64,000 nt of DNA, from contig NZ_JALHLS010000007.1 of NCBI RefSeq assembly GCF_022844445.1, positions 1 to 64,000 on the forward strand. The letters run 5' to 3'. Below are positions 17,609 through 26,711 of this stretch, piece after piece. How positions within the stretch are numbered: the stretch's first letter is position 1; each line of letters opens with the position of its first letter. This DNA is from Hyphomonas sp. (GTDB lineage: Bacteria > Pseudomonadota > Alphaproteobacteria > Caulobacterales > Hyphomonadaceae). The position numbers and the translations under genes were made by a program. The notes beneath the pieces were generated by a model. That model did not search any database. It was not told the DNA's origin and saw only the letters and a list, made by a program, of their open reading frames with translations.

Positions 17609-18397
17609 TCAGAGCGGCGTCACATCACCATAGACGATAAAGTCCGGATTGTCGTAGCCGCGTTCGCGCTTGCCGTAGAGCAGGGGCGCATGGTCGAGCG
17701 TCAGGACGCGGCCGCCGGCGGCCTCGACGACGGCTTGCCCTGCGGCGGTGTCCCATTCCATTGTGCGGCCGAGGCGCGGATAGACGTCAGCCTCACCTGC
17801 CGCGACGAGGCAGAACTTCAATGCCGAGCCGGCGCCCGCGATTTCCTTCACCGGATACTTCGCCAGCCAGGTGTCGGTTTCCGGCGAGCGGTGCGATTTG
17901 GAGGCAACGGCGGTGAGGCCGCCTGCCGGCGCGGGCCGGATGCGCAGCGGGTTGCGCTTGGCGGGCACGGGGCCATCCGGCGCGGCCTTTGACTGCCAGG
18001 CGAAGGAGGGGCTTTCGGCCACGAACAGGCGGTGCAGTGCGGGCGCGTAGACGACGCCCATGACCGGGCGGCCATGCTCAATGATCGCGATGTTGACGGT
18101 GAACTCGCCGTTCTTCGCGACGAATTCCTTCGTACCATCCAGCGGGTCGACCAGCGCAAAGCGGGTGCCGTGCTCAGGCATGATGCCGCCCGCGACGGAC
18201 TCCTCGGCGATCACCTGAAGGTCCGGGTCAGCCTCGGCGAGACCTTTCAGGATAATGGCCTCAGCGAGCCCGTCGGCCTCGGTGAGGACCGACTGGTCGA
18301 GCTTCTTTTCGACCGCGAAGTCGGTGCGGTAGACCCGCATGATCTCCTTGCCGGCGGCAAGGGCGATGCTGGCGAGCGCTTTGGCGGTGACAGCCAT
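17609..18397 (-). CDS. cysQ: 3'(2'),5'-bisphosphate nucleotidase CysQ
   Basis: Inositol-monophosphatase-fold enzyme that degrades 3'-phosphoadenosine 5'-phosphate from sulfate assimilation. It is 262 aa. The metal-binding motifs are EESVAGG (about residues 64-70), ALVDPLDGTKEFV (about 80-92) and the C-terminal EWDTAAGQAVVEAAGG (about 211-226). It starts 10 bases downstream of the FKBP stop region on the minus strand order FKBP gene, cysQ, glmM; in transcription order FKBP (18407-19378) comes first, then cysQ, then glmM, with gaps of 9 and 17 bases, so the three are very likely one operon. Confidence 0.94.
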   Translation of the reverse strand: MAVTAKALASIALAAGKEIMRVYRTDFAVEKKLDQSVLTEADGLAEAIILKGLAEADPDLQVIAEESVAGGIMPEHGTRFALVDPLDGTKEFVAKNGEFTVNIAIIEHGRPVMGVVYAPALHRLFVAESPSFAWQSKAAPDGPVPAKRNPLRIRPAPAGGLTAVASKSHRSPETDTWLAKYPVKEIAGAGSALKFCLVAAGEADVYPRLGRTMEWDTAAGQAVVEAAGGRVLTLDHAPLLYGKRERGYDNPDFIVYGDVTPL

Positions 18398-18406
18398 CGC
18401 CGGGAA

Positions 18407-19378
18407 CTACTGCATCACGCTGATGAGTTCGACTTCGAACTGGAGCGGAGCGTTCGGAGGAATCGGGCCGCCAGGCGTGCCTTGCGCGCCATAGCCAAGT
18501 TCGGCGGGGATGTAGAGCATCCAGCGATCCCCGGGTTTCATCATGCCGAGCGCTTCGACCCAGCCGTCGATCAGCCCGTTCGAGGGGAACGCTTCCGGAT
18601 CGCCGCGTTCGTAGGAGCTGTCGAACAGGGCGCCGGTTTCGGCGAGGCGGCCTTCATAATGCACGAGAACGAATTGTCCGTTCACGGGGGGTTTGCCGGC
18701 CGGGTCGCCGCTGGCGAGCACAACGTACTGCAGTCCGGATTCGGTTTTCTTCACCTCCGGCGCGTCGGGCTTCCAGGGGAAGTATTTCTGCCAGGCCGCG
18801 GCGTCGGCCACTTTCGGAATCTCGATGCTGAGCAGCTGGACGAGGAAGACGAGGTCGTCACCGGCCTTGATCACGTCGCCGCGGGCCTGGTTGCCATAGG
18901 CAAGCTCGCTCGGGATGTAGAACAGGTATTCGTCGCCCTCAGACATTTCCTGCAGGCCCATGGTCCAGCCGGGGATGACGCGGTTCAGGGGGAAGGTGGC
19001 GGGCTCGCCGCGGTCCAGAGAGGAATCGAACTTCTCGCCGGTAGCCAGGCGGCCTTCATAGTGCACGGTAACGCGGTCGGTCGGCACCGGCTTCTTGCCC
19101 TCTTTCGGGCCTTCTTTCAGCACGATGTACTGCAGGCCCAATTCGCCGGACTTCACGTCCTTCCCGTTCGGGTCCCAGGGCAGGTATTTCTTGAAGGCGG
19201 CAGGCATGATGTCATCCGTTGAGCTTGAAGGGGAGGTCAGGCCTGACTGGCCCAGCGAGGGGGCATTGGAGCGCACGAGATAGGCCGCCAGGAACAGGCC
19301 CAGGATTAGCGCAATGACGAGGGGCAGCGGAGAGCCGCCTTCGGCCTTGGGGCTGGCGGGGGATGTGTCGTTCGTCAT
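18407..19378 (-). CDS. tandem FKBP-type peptidyl-prolyl isomerase
   Basis: A 323-aa membrane-anchored protein. Residues about 15-37 form an N-terminal membrane segment (LPLVIALILGLFLAAYLV), so the rest is probably periplasmic. Two FKBP domains follow. The first (about residues 85-205) has VTVHYEGRLATGEKFDSS and GWTMGLQEMSEGDEYLFYIP. The second (about 210-323) has VLVHYEGRLAETGALFDSS and a canonical PAELGYGAQG. Two complete domains in one protein are less usual than one. It heads the apparent operon with cysQ and glmM. It probably assists folding of exported proteins; this is inference. Confidence 0.92.
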   Translation of the reverse strand: MTNDTSPASPKAEGGSPLPLVIALILGLFLAAYLVRSNAPSLGQSGLTSPSSSTDDIMPAAFKKYLPWDPNGKDVKSGELGLQYIVLKEGPKEGKKPVPTDRVTVHYEGRLATGEKFDSSLDRGEPATFPLNRVIPGWTMGLQEMSEGDEYLFYIPSELAYGNQARGDVIKAGDDLVFLVQLLSIEIPKVADAAAWQKYFPWKPDAPEVKKTESGLQYVVLASGDPAGKPPVNGQFVLVHYEGRLAETGALFDSSYERGDPEAFPSNGLIDGWVEALGMMKPGDRWMLYIPAELGYGAQGTPGGPIPPNAPLQFEVELISVMQ

Positions 19379-19423
19379 GAGCGGACCTGTCTGTGTACGG
19401 AAAAACTATGGCTTGCGGTGCGC

Positions 19424-20650
19424 CTAGATCGCGCGCGGCGGATAGCCCGCCTGGGCGAGCGCGTCGATGACTTCCTGCGTGTGCTGGCTGTCGCGCGTTT
19501 CCATCAGGATGTCGAACTCGGCGCCCTTGGCCGGCACGTCGAGCGCGATGCGATTGTGCGAAACTTCCATGATGTTGGCGCCGTTGTCGCCGATGATCTT
19601 GGAGACGAGCGCGAGCAGGCCCGGCCGGTCGTCGCCGACGATGCGGATGCGGGCGAGGCGGTTTTCGCGCACGAGCGCGCGGGTCAGCACCGAGGCGAGG
19701 AGGCGCGTGTCGATATTGCCGCCGCAGAGGACGAGGCCAACCTTGCGCCCATAGAAGCGCGAGGGATGGGCGAGGAGCGCTGCCAGACCGGCCGCGCCGG
19801 CGCCTTCGGCAATCGTCTTCTCGACTTCGACGAACAGCGTGATTGCGCGCTCAAGGTGTTCTTCCTCGACCAGGACGATGTCATCAACGAGGCGCTCGCA
19901 GATCTGGCGTGTCACTTCGCCAACATCGCGCACGGCGATGCCTTCGGCGATGGTGGCGCCGCCGGTCTTGGTCGTCTTGCCGCGCAGGGCGGCGTGCATG
20001 GCGGGATACATCGCGGCCTGCACGCCGATGATGCGGATTTCAGGTTTCAGCGCTTTGGCCGCGATGGCGATACCGGCGATCAGGCCGCCGCCGCCGATCG
20101 GTATGACGAGCGTATCGAGCGCCGGATTGTCGGCGAGCATCTCGAGCGCGATGGTGCCCTGGCCGGCGATGATGTCGGCATCGTCGAAGGGGTGGACGAA
20201 GGTCAGGCCCTCGCGTTTGCAGACGTCATACGCGTGCGCCTTGGCCTCGTCGAAGGTCATGCCTTCAAGCAGCACGCGGGCGCCGTGGTCGCGGGTATGC
20301 TCCACCTTGTTGAAGGGCGTGGTCAGCGGCATCACGATGGTCGCGGGGATGCCGAGGCGGCGGGCATGGTAGGCCACGCCCTGCGCATGGTTGCCGGCCG
20401 AGGCGGCAATGACGCCATACTTTTTCTCGTTGTCTGACAGCTTGGCCAGCTTGTTCAGCGCGCCGCGCTCCTTGAAGGCGGCGGTGTACTGGCGGTTCTC
20501 CAGCTTGATCCACACTTCCGCGCCGGTGATGGCTGACAGGGTGCGGGAATGGGCCAGTTCCGTCCGCTCGATATTGCCCTCCAGCACCTTCGCGGCAGCC
20601 TGGATGTCGGCGAGGGTGACGGGCAGTTCGGGAAGCTGGGAATCGGGCAT
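19424..20650 (-). CDS. ilvA: threonine ammonia-lyase (biodegradative-type, with ACT domain)
   Basis: PLP enzyme that deaminates threonine to 2-oxobutyrate. It is 408 aa, matching the short form with one C-terminal ACT domain. The PLP lysine is in AAFKERGALN (about residues 58-67), SAGNHAQGVAYHA binds the phosphate region, and IPIGGGGLIAGIA is the glycine loop at about 184-196. The ACT domain starts near residue 330 (IRIVGDDRPGLLALVSKIIGDNG, in part). The name ilvA is used loosely; tdcB-type naming would also fit. It stands alone, 45 bases upstream of the FKBP gene on the same strand. Confidence 0.92.
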   Translation of the reverse strand: MPDSQLPELPVTLADIQAAAKVLEGNIERTELAHSRTLSAITGAEVWIKLENRQYTAAFKERGALNKLAKLSDNEKKYGVIAASAGNHAQGVAYHARRLGIPATIVMPLTTPFNKVEHTRDHGARVLLEGMTFDEAKAHAYDVCKREGLTFVHPFDDADIIAGQGTIALEMLADNPALDTLVIPIGGGGLIAGIAIAAKALKPEIRIIGVQAAMYPAMHAALRGKTTKTGGATIAEGIAVRDVGEVTRQICERLVDDIVLVEEEHLERAITLFVEVEKTIAEGAGAAGLAALLAHPSRFYGRKVGLVLCGGNIDTRLLASVLTRALVRENRLARIRIVGDDRPGLLALVSKIIGDNGANIMEVSHNRIALDVPAKGAEFDILMETRDSQHTQEVIDALAQAGYPPRAI

Positions 20651-20792
20651 GGGATGGGGTCCGGCTGAAGCGCGGGCACCCTATGCGGGCAGGGGGGCGA
20701 AGACAAGGCGCGGACCACCGCAGAGGTAACGGCCAGGGGCACGTTATCAAACCGGATGGCACCTCGAACACTGAATATCGAACTGTACGGGA

Positions 20793-22628
20793 TCAATCCG
20801 CCAGAAGGGCCTCGGCGCCGCCCACCGCGTCATGCTCGGCTACCCAGTGGTCGGGGCCAACGGCCAGCAGTTTCGCCTGGTACTGTTCGGCTTCCGGGTC
20901 GTCGATCACCTTCGACTTCAGGAAGCGCAGCGCGGCGCGGCTGTCGAGCGGGCTCGGCAGGTCACCGGTCAGGCGGAGCCGCTCGCGGGTGCGCTCGGTC
21001 CTCGGGTCGGCATTGGGCACGGCAGCGATCAGCGCCTTGGTGTAGGGGTGGCGCGCGTCGGTATAGATCGCGCCGCGCCCCGCGAGTTCGACGACGCGGC
21101 CGAGATAGAGCACCATCACGCGGTGGCTGATCTGGCGGACGACGGCAAGGTCGTGGCTGATGAAGATCATCGCGAGGCCGAACTCCTTCTGGAGTTCTAT
21201 CAGCAGGTCCACCACCTGCGCCTGAACCGATACGTCGAGGGCCGAGACGGCCTCGTCGCAGATCACGAGTTTGGGTTGCAAGATCATTGCGCGGGCGATG
21301 CCGACGCGCTGGTTCTGGCCGCCGGAGAGTTCGTGCGGATAGCGGTTGATCAGGTTGGGGTCGAGGCCGACGCGCGGGAGGATCGCGCGTACTTTCGCTT
21401 CGCGTCCGGCCTTGTCGAGGCCGGGCTCGTGCACCTGCAGCGGCTCGGCGATCGAGGCGCCGATGGTCATGCGGGGGTCAAGGCTGGCGAGCGGGTCCTG
21501 GAAAACGATCTGCAAGTCGTCGCGCAGCGCGTTCATCTCGCGGGCTTTGGCCCTGGTAATGTCCTTGCCGAGCCAGGCGACCGAGCCACCGGTGGGCGGG
21601 ATGAGTTTCAGCACGCCGCGCGCGAGCGTGGACTTGCCGCAACCGGACTCGCCGACCACACCCAGCGTTTCGCCGGCGCGCAGATCGAAGCTGACGCCGT
21701 TGACGGCTTTCAAGGGCTTCGTCCTGCCGAACAGGCCCCCCTTGATCTGGATCGGGAAGTGAACCTTCATGTCGCTCACTTCCAGCACCGGCGCGGTTTC
21801 TTTCGGCGGAGCAGGGGCGAGCGCGGGACGGCCCGGAGGATCTGGCTGATCGATGCGCGGGACGGCGGCCAGCAGCATCTTCGTGTAGGGGTGTTGCGGG
21901 GCATAGAAGATGTCGTCGGTGGCGCCCTGTTCGACGATCTCGCCATGGCGCATCACGATCACGCGGTCACACATCCGAGCAACGACGCCCATGTTATGGG
22001 TGATCAGGACGATGCCGGTGCCAGTCTCGCGTTTCAGCTCCGCCATCAGCTCCAGCACCTGCGCCTGGACGGTGACGTCAAGCGCCGTGGTCGGCTCGTC
22101 GGCGATCAGCAGTTTCGGGCCGCAAAGCATGGCGATGGCGATCATCACGCGTTGGCGCATCCCGCCGGACAACTCGTGCGGGAACTGGTCGAGGCGGCGG
22201 GCGGCTTCCGGAATGCGGACATGCTCGAGCCAGTCGACGCAGCGCTTGTTGGCTTCCCCGCCTTTTAGGTTCTGGTGCAGCGCGAGGATCTCGCGCATCT
22301 GGGCACCGACGGTCATGTGCGGCGTCAGGCTGGTCAGCGGGTCCTGGAAGATCATCGACATCTCGGCGCCGCGGATCTTGCGCAGCGCCGGCTTCGGGGC
22401 GGTGATCATGTCGGTGCCGTTGAACAGGATCTGGCCCCGGGCTTGGCCGTTCTCGGCGAGCAGGCCCATTGCAGCGAGGGCGGACTGGCTCTTGCCCGAT
22501 CCGCTTTCGCCAACGATTCCAAGGCATTCGCCTGCCGAGACCTGGAAGGAAATTCCCCTGACGGCGTTTACGGTGCCATCAGCGGTCTCGAAATCTACGG
22601 CGAGGTCTTTTACGGTCAGGATCGTCAT
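20793..22628 (-). CDS. fused ABC transporter ATPase (OppD-OppF / YejF type)
   Basis: Two ABC ATPase halves in one 611-aa protein, as in YejF or fused dipeptide/nickel transporters. The first half has Walker A GESGSGKSQ (about residues 38-46), signature LSGGMRQRV and Walker B LLIADEPTTALD. The second half, from about residue 280, has GESGCGKST, LSGGQNQRVGIA and LVICDEAVSALD (DEA in place of the usual DEP). Each half is followed by the oligopeptide-transport C-terminal zone. Matching permease and binding-protein genes are not adjacent, so partners must be elsewhere. The ATG at 22628 is preferred over a TTG at 22634. Confidence 0.92.
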   Translation of the reverse strand: MTILTVKDLAVDFETADGTVNAVRGISFQVSAGECLGIVGESGSGKSQSALAAMGLLAENGQARGQILFNGTDMITAPKPALRKIRGAEMSMIFQDPLTSLTPHMTVGAQMREILALHQNLKGGEANKRCVDWLEHVRIPEAARRLDQFPHELSGGMRQRVMIAIAMLCGPKLLIADEPTTALDVTVQAQVLELMAELKRETGTGIVLITHNMGVVARMCDRVIVMRHGEIVEQGATDDIFYAPQHPYTKMLLAAVPRIDQPDPPGRPALAPAPPKETAPVLEVSDMKVHFPIQIKGGLFGRTKPLKAVNGVSFDLRAGETLGVVGESGCGKSTLARGVLKLIPPTGGSVAWLGKDITRAKAREMNALRDDLQIVFQDPLASLDPRMTIGASIAEPLQVHEPGLDKAGREAKVRAILPRVGLDPNLINRYPHELSGGQNQRVGIARAMILQPKLVICDEAVSALDVSVQAQVVDLLIELQKEFGLAMIFISHDLAVVRQISHRVMVLYLGRVVELAGRGAIYTDARHPYTKALIAAVPNADPRTERTRERLRLTGDLPSPLDSRAALRFLKSKVIDDPEAEQYQAKLLAVGPDHWVAEHDAVGGAEALLAD

Positions 22629-22676
22629 GCCCAACGGGTAGCGTCTTGAAACCGGCGCGCAAGAGGCGCGGCGCAG

Positions 22677-22721
22677 AAAAGGACCGGCGCCGCGCCTTCT
22701 GGGAGAAAGACGCGGCGCCGG
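22677..22721 (-). terminator. terminator of the OmpW-like gene
   Basis: Perfect 11-base arms CCGGCGCCGCG (22684-22694) and CGCGGCGCCGG (22711-22721). On the minus strand the stem is followed by TCCTTTTC. It lies 33 bases beyond the stop of the OmpW-like gene and 49 bases before the ABC ATPase start. Confidence 0.75.
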
Positions 22722-22753
22722 CTACTGAAGTCTCCCGGGAATGGGACAGGGCC

Positions 22754-23440
22754 TCAGTACTTGTAGGCGAGGCCGACACCCACGACGAGCGGGTTGATGT
22801 CTACATCGGCGTCGACCGAAGCGCCCAGAGCGGTGGTGAAGTCGACCGTCACATCGGTGTTGATCCAGATCTTCTTGACGTCGACGTTGATGGCGAAGCC
22901 GCCTTCCTTGCCATCAAGGTCATAGTCGAAACCGGCCTGGAGGGCGGGGCCGAAGCTCGGGTCATAATCGATGCCGTCGGCGACCGGGCCTTCGTCCTCG
23001 TTGAAGAAGAAGGTCGCGTTCACGCCGGCGCCCACATATGGCTTGAACTTCGAGCCGTTCTGGAAGTGGTACTGCACGGTCAGGGTGGGAGGCAGCAGCC
23101 AGACATCGCCGAGGTCGATATTGGCATTGGTCAGGGCGCCCGGAACGGTGACGTTCACCGCGCTGACATCGTGCGGGGTCACCGCGAGGATCAGTTCAGC
23201 GGCGATATTGTCGGTGAAGAAATATGTGATGTCGAATTCCGGCACATACTGGTCGCCGATATCGGCATCGCCCGCCAGGTTGGCGGCGCCAACCGAGAGG
23301 CCGGCGCTTTCGTCCGGCAGCACGCCGATGACACGGGCGCGCAGCATCCACGGGTTGTCTTTGTCTTCGGCGCAGGCCGTACCGGCAAAACCGGTCAGGG
23401 CAGTGCCTGCCATCAGGGCGGCAATAAGAAGCTTTTTCAT
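22754..23440 (-). CDS. OmpW family outer membrane protein
   Basis: An 8-stranded beta-barrel porin of the OmpW/AlkL family, 228 aa, thought to let small hydrophobic molecules cross the outer membrane. The signal peptide MKKLLIAALMAGTALTGFAG ends near ACA. Typical strands are WMLRARVIGVLPDESA, YVPEFDITYFFTDNIAAEL and LPPTLTVQYHF, and the C-terminus ends in an aromatic-basic-aromatic pattern (LAYKY) used for barrel assembly. The ATG at 23440 is chosen because it begins the signal peptide; longer frames add unrelated residues. It is divergent from the alcohol dehydrogenase gene. Confidence 0.92.
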   Translation of the reverse strand: MKKLLIAALMAGTALTGFAGTACAEDKDNPWMLRARVIGVLPDESAGLSVGAANLAGDADIGDQYVPEFDITYFFTDNIAAELILAVTPHDVSAVNVTVPGALTNANIDLGDVWLLPPTLTVQYHFQNGSKFKPYVGAGVNATFFFNEDEGPVADGIDYDPSFGPALQAGFDYDLDGKEGGFAINVDVKKIWINTDVTVDFTTALGASVDADVDINPLVVGVGLAYKY

Positions 23441-23516
23441 CGCTTTGGTCCCATCATTTTGGTGAGTGATGGTTCTCCGTAAGCCTCTGGAAACAAACGC
23501 GAAATTGGCCACCTTG

Positions 23517-23539
23517 CCGCGCGGCTGCGCGCCGCGCGG
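23517..23539. repeat. GC-rich inverted repeat in the ompW-adh gap
   Basis: Nine-base perfect arms CCGCGCGGC (23517-23525) and GCCGCGCGG (23531-23539) with a five-base loop. It lies 77 bases upstream of the OmpW-like start and about 215 bases upstream of the alcohol dehydrogenase. No T-run follows on either strand. The 313-base gap between the two genes (23441-23753) otherwise shows no recognised site. Confidence 0.4.
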
Positions 23540-23753
23540 CATAGGCGCGCGAATAGGTAATCGTCCGTATTGAGACGATCTTCCGGAGGCAGCACATTGC
23601 TCCGGTTGAAGCAGGGGCGGTCAAGGAAGTCCGCGCCGGTTCTCCGGCCTGGCCCTGGCGGGCCGGCGCCTGCCGCTGAGGAAAGACTTGAACTTCCCGC
23701 CTCCAGTTGGGAACATGGGCGTCTTTTCCTGTTTACCCGCTGGAGTGCGCCTG

Positions 23754-24887
23754 ATGCCCGTCATGAATTTTCTCACCCAATGCGTCTTTGACGCGGGCGC
23801 GCTGAAGCAGCTCGCCGTGCTCGCCAAGGGCAAGGGCATCACGCGGCCCTTCATTGTGACCGATGCAGGCATCAAGGCCTCGGGCATCCTGGCCAAGGTC
23901 GAGGACGCGCTCGGCGTGCCGCCGGCCGGCGTGTTCGCCGAGACGACGTCGAACCCGACCGAGACGCAGACAAAGCTCGCAACCAAACTCTACAAGGAGT
24001 CCGGCGCGGACGGCATCATCGCAGTCGGTGGCGGCTCCTCCATGGACCATGCCAAGGCCATCGGCCTGCTCGCCAGCCATGCCGAGCCGCTGGAGACTTA
24101 TGCCGCGATCATCGGCGGCGCCAAGAAGATCGGCAAGATCCCTCCGCTAATCGCGATCCCCACAACGGCCGGCACCGGCTCGGAAGTGTCTGTCGGTATG
24201 GTCATCATCATGGAGAATGGCCGCAAGGAAACCTTTGCCTCGCCCAACCTGATCCCGGTCGTGGCGCTGTGCGATCCGGACCTTACCCTTGGTCTGCCGG
24301 CGGGCCTGACGGCCGCCACCGGCATGGACGCGCTGACGCACTGCATTGAGGCGGTGCTCACCCCGTCGATCAATCCGCCTGCGGAGGGTATCGGCTATGA
24401 CGGCGCGCATCGCGCTTTCGGCAAGGGCATGCTGGTGCGCGCCGTGAAGGACGGCTCCGACGCCGAAGCCCGCTGGCACATGATGATGGCAAGTTACGAG
24501 GGCGCGCTCGCCTTCGTGAAGGGCCTCGGCGGCGTTCATGCGCTGAGCCATGCGGCCGGGCGTCTTGAGCAGAAGAAACTGCACCACGGAACACTGAACG
24601 CTGTCTTCCTGCCGCACATCCTGCGTTTCCATAACGGCGCGGCCGATGAAAAATATATCCGCCTGCGCCAGTCCATGGGCCTCAAACCGGGCGCGGACCT
24701 GGCGGACGCCATCCAGGATCTCAACAATGCGATCGGCATTCCGAAGAACCTGACGGCCATGGGCCTCGCCGCGTCGGACGCACCCGGCATTGTGGACTAC
24801 GCGCTGAAGGACCTCGCGCATTTCGGAAATCCCCGCACGATGAGTGCAGATGACTACGCAAAGGTCTACGAGACCGCCCTCAAGTAA
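23754..24887 (+). CDS. iron-containing alcohol dehydrogenase
   Basis: Group III (iron-dependent) NAD(P)-linked alcohol dehydrogenase of 377 aa, acting in the cytosol. Hallmarks are the nucleotide-binding GGGSSMDHAKAIG (about residues 92-104), TTAGTGSEVS (about 135-144), and the metal-ligand region GLTAATGMDALTHCIEAV, with later HALSHAAGR and HHGTLNAVFLP histidines. The substrate is not predictable. The ATG at 23754 is chosen because it gives the usual N-terminus (MNFLTQCVFDAGA); an upstream ATG at 23688 adds unrelated residues. It is followed after 15 bases by the glycosylase-like gene. Confidence 0.93.
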   Translation: MPVMNFLTQCVFDAGALKQLAVLAKGKGITRPFIVTDAGIKASGILAKVEDALGVPPAGVFAETTSNPTETQTKLATKLYKESGADGIIAVGGGSSMDHAKAIGLLASHAEPLETYAAIIGGAKKIGKIPPLIAIPTTAGTGSEVSVGMVIIMENGRKETFASPNLIPVVALCDPDLTLGLPAGLTAATGMDALTHCIEAVLTPSINPPAEGIGYDGAHRAFGKGMLVRAVKDGSDAEARWHMMMASYEGALAFVKGLGGVHALSHAAGRLEQKKLHHGTLNAVFLPHILRFHNGAADEKYIRLRQSMGLKPGADLADAIQDLNNAIGIPKNLTAMGLAASDAPGIVDYALKDLAHFGNPRTMSADDYAKVYETALK

Positions 24888-24902
24888 GGGCGCAGGGGCG
24901 CG

Positions 24903-25577
24903 ATGGCGCGGAAGTTTGCCCCCATCCTAAAGCTCGCCGCCGGCCATCACGGCGGCGAGAAGGCAGCGCTGGAAAAGTCCGCAAACACGCATGCGGTGAA
25001 GAATCTTGCAAAGGCTCCGGCGGACAGGCTGCTGTCCGTGATGACGAAGTGCGTATTCAATGCCGGCTTCAACTGGAAGGTCGTCGAGGCAAAGTGGGAC
25101 GGGTTCGAGGAAGCCTTTGAAGGCTTCGATCCCGGCAAGCTCGCTTTTTTCGGCGATGACATGATGGATCAGCTTGTCAGCGACACGCGTATCATCCGCA
25201 ACGGGCAGAAGATCAAGGCAACTCTGGAGAATGCGCGCTTTGTGGCGCAGGTGGAGCGCGAGGAGGGCGGGTTCGGAAGGTTTCTGGCCAAATGGCCGGG
25301 CGAGGACCAGATCGGATTGCTCAGCCTGCTGAACAAGCGCGGCTCACGTCTTGGCGGCGCGACGGGACAGTATTTTCTGCGCTTTTCTGGCTGGGACGCC
25401 TGGATTGCCTCCGGCCATGTCTGCGCTGCCCTCGTGCGCGAAGGCGTGCTGGACAAGCCGGAGGCGACTTCGAAACGTGATCTCGCGGGCCTGCAGGCGG
25501 CAATCAACGACTACCACATCGACAGCGGCCTGCCGCGTGCGCAGATCAGCCGGCTGCTGGCAATGAGTGTCGGCTGA
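24903..25577 (+). CDS. DNA-3-methyladenine glycosylase I-like protein
   Basis: A 224-aa protein resembling the Tag family of base-excision repair enzymes, which remove 3-methyladenine from DNA. The block CVFNAGFNWKVVEAKWDGFEEAFEGFD (about residues 47-73, quoted in part) matches the Tag pattern of an aromatic-rich helix followed by F..FD. The segment around residues 96-115 (RNGQKIKATLENARF) matches the next conserved helix (NR.KI.A...NA). The zinc ligands of classical Tag are not obvious, so it may be a divergent subgroup. It lies 15 bases after the alcohol dehydrogenase and is probably co-transcribed; the two stops of it and the phytase nearly touch. Confidence 0.8.
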   Translation: MARKFAPILKLAAGHHGGEKAALEKSANTHAVKNLAKAPADRLLSVMTKCVFNAGFNWKVVEAKWDGFEEAFEGFDPGKLAFFGDDMMDQLVSDTRIIRNGQKIKATLENARFVAQVEREEGGFGRFLAKWPGEDQIGLLSLLNKRGSRLGGATGQYFLRFSGWDAWIASGHVCAALVREGVLDKPEATSKRDLAGLQAAINDYHIDSGLPRAQISRLLAMSVG

Positions 25578-25580
25578 GGC

Positions 25581-26633
25581 CTATTCGGCCTCAAGCGCCG
25601 GTAAGCCCAGCGCGACTTCGATATCCGCCCAGCTGACGACCTTGAAATTCTGGTCCACACCCGATTTCGGATTTCCGTCATCCTGCATGGTGAGGATACC
25701 GCGCGGATAGCCGGGAAGGGCGGCCGAGAAGACATCCAGACCGTCCGTATGCGTCACCTTGTCGATGCCGAGGCCGCTATTCTCGCCAATCGAGAAGCTG
25801 CCCATCGCCGTGTGCGGGGCCTTGCGGTCATAAACGACAAAACGGTCCTCGCTCTGGGCCGAGACAACAATCCATCCAGCACCGTCCTTGCCGCGCCATA
25901 TCGAGACGCCTTCGACATCTGCCACGAGGCCGGCGCCAGCACCAACTTCGTCAATCAGCTCCGGCGCCGGCGCGTCGTCGCGGTAGGACAGTTTCCAGAG
26001 GCCGCGGGCCTCTTCGCCGATGAAAAGGAGGCCCTGCGGCTCGTCGAATACGCAGCCTTCAAGCTGGCTGGCAAGCTTCACGGTTTTCACCAGCTGCCCG
26101 GCCAGTTCGAGCGGGCTGGCCGAGACGGCCCAGATTTCGACGGTTCCGTCCTTGTACGTTACACCTGCATAGTCGCGGTTGCCTTCGCGCGCCGAGCAGA
26201 TGCCGTAGGGCTCGATCCGGCCCGTGGGGACTTCGCCGCGATGAGAGACAGTGCCTGTCGCCCGGTCGATCAGGAAGACGGAGATAGCGTTTACCTGGTC
26301 ATTGCTGGCGAACGCGACGTCATAGGGGCGATCCGGGGACTGACGGATGTCGACATTGTTGATCAGGCCAATCGGCAGGCGGGCGGCTTCGGTGCCGTCA
26401 AGGTTGTAGACGACCAGGCCTTCTTGCTTGTTGGTCCCGAGAATCAGCGACTTTGCCGGATCAGCGGGGTGCAGCCAGACGGCCGGGTCATCGGCGGCGT
26501 CGCCGCGCGCGCCGGCGGGAGAGGTTTCCATGGCGGCCATAACAAGAGCCTGTGTCTCCAGTACGGGCGGTGCAGAAACACAGCCAGCAAGGGCAAGGGT
26601 GCAGGTTGTGGTGAGAAAAAAGTATCGCAGCAT
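25581..26633 (-). CDS. beta-propeller phytase (3-phytase) lipoprotein
   Basis: Calcium-dependent beta-propeller phytase family, releasing phosphate from inositol hexakisphosphate (phytate). It is 350 aa with a lipoprotein signal ending LALAGC (Cys18), so it is likely surface- or periplasm-anchored. Family hallmarks are DDPAVWLHPADPAKSLILGTNKQ (in part, about residues 48-70), GLVVYNLDG, NNVDIRQ, and the blade motifs EGCVFDEPQGLLFIGEEA and DVEGVSIW. The acidic residues of the calcium sites are retained where visible. It is divergent from a TonB-dependent receptor gene, a known arrangement for these phytases in aquatic proteobacteria, and may be phosphate-regulated (see the PHO-box-like site). 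Confidence 0.92.
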   Translation of the reverse strand: MLRYFFLTTTCTLALAGCVSAPPVLETQALVMAAMETSPAGARGDAADDPAVWLHPADPAKSLILGTNKQEGLVVYNLDGTEAARLPIGLINNVDIRQSPDRPYDVAFASNDQVNAISVFLIDRATGTVSHRGEVPTGRIEPYGICSAREGNRDYAGVTYKDGTVEIWAVSASPLELAGQLVKTVKLASQLEGCVFDEPQGLLFIGEEARGLWKLSYRDDAPAPELIDEVGAGAGLVADVEGVSIWRGKDGAGWIVVSAQSEDRFVVYDRKAPHTAMGSFSIGENSGLGIDKVTHTDGLDVFSAALPGYPRGILTMQDDGNPKSGVDQNFKVVSWADIEVALGLPALEAE

Positions 26634-26711
26634 CGTGGAATGTCCTTCTCGGAATGTCTTTTTTGAGTGCCAGTGCCTGGACGAAGTCGCCTGTTGGCAC
26701 CCTGATCAGGC

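Noticed and set aside
16218-17633. 471-residue plus-strand open frame across glmM
   Set aside because: Shadow of glmM, which has all active-site motifs on the other strand.
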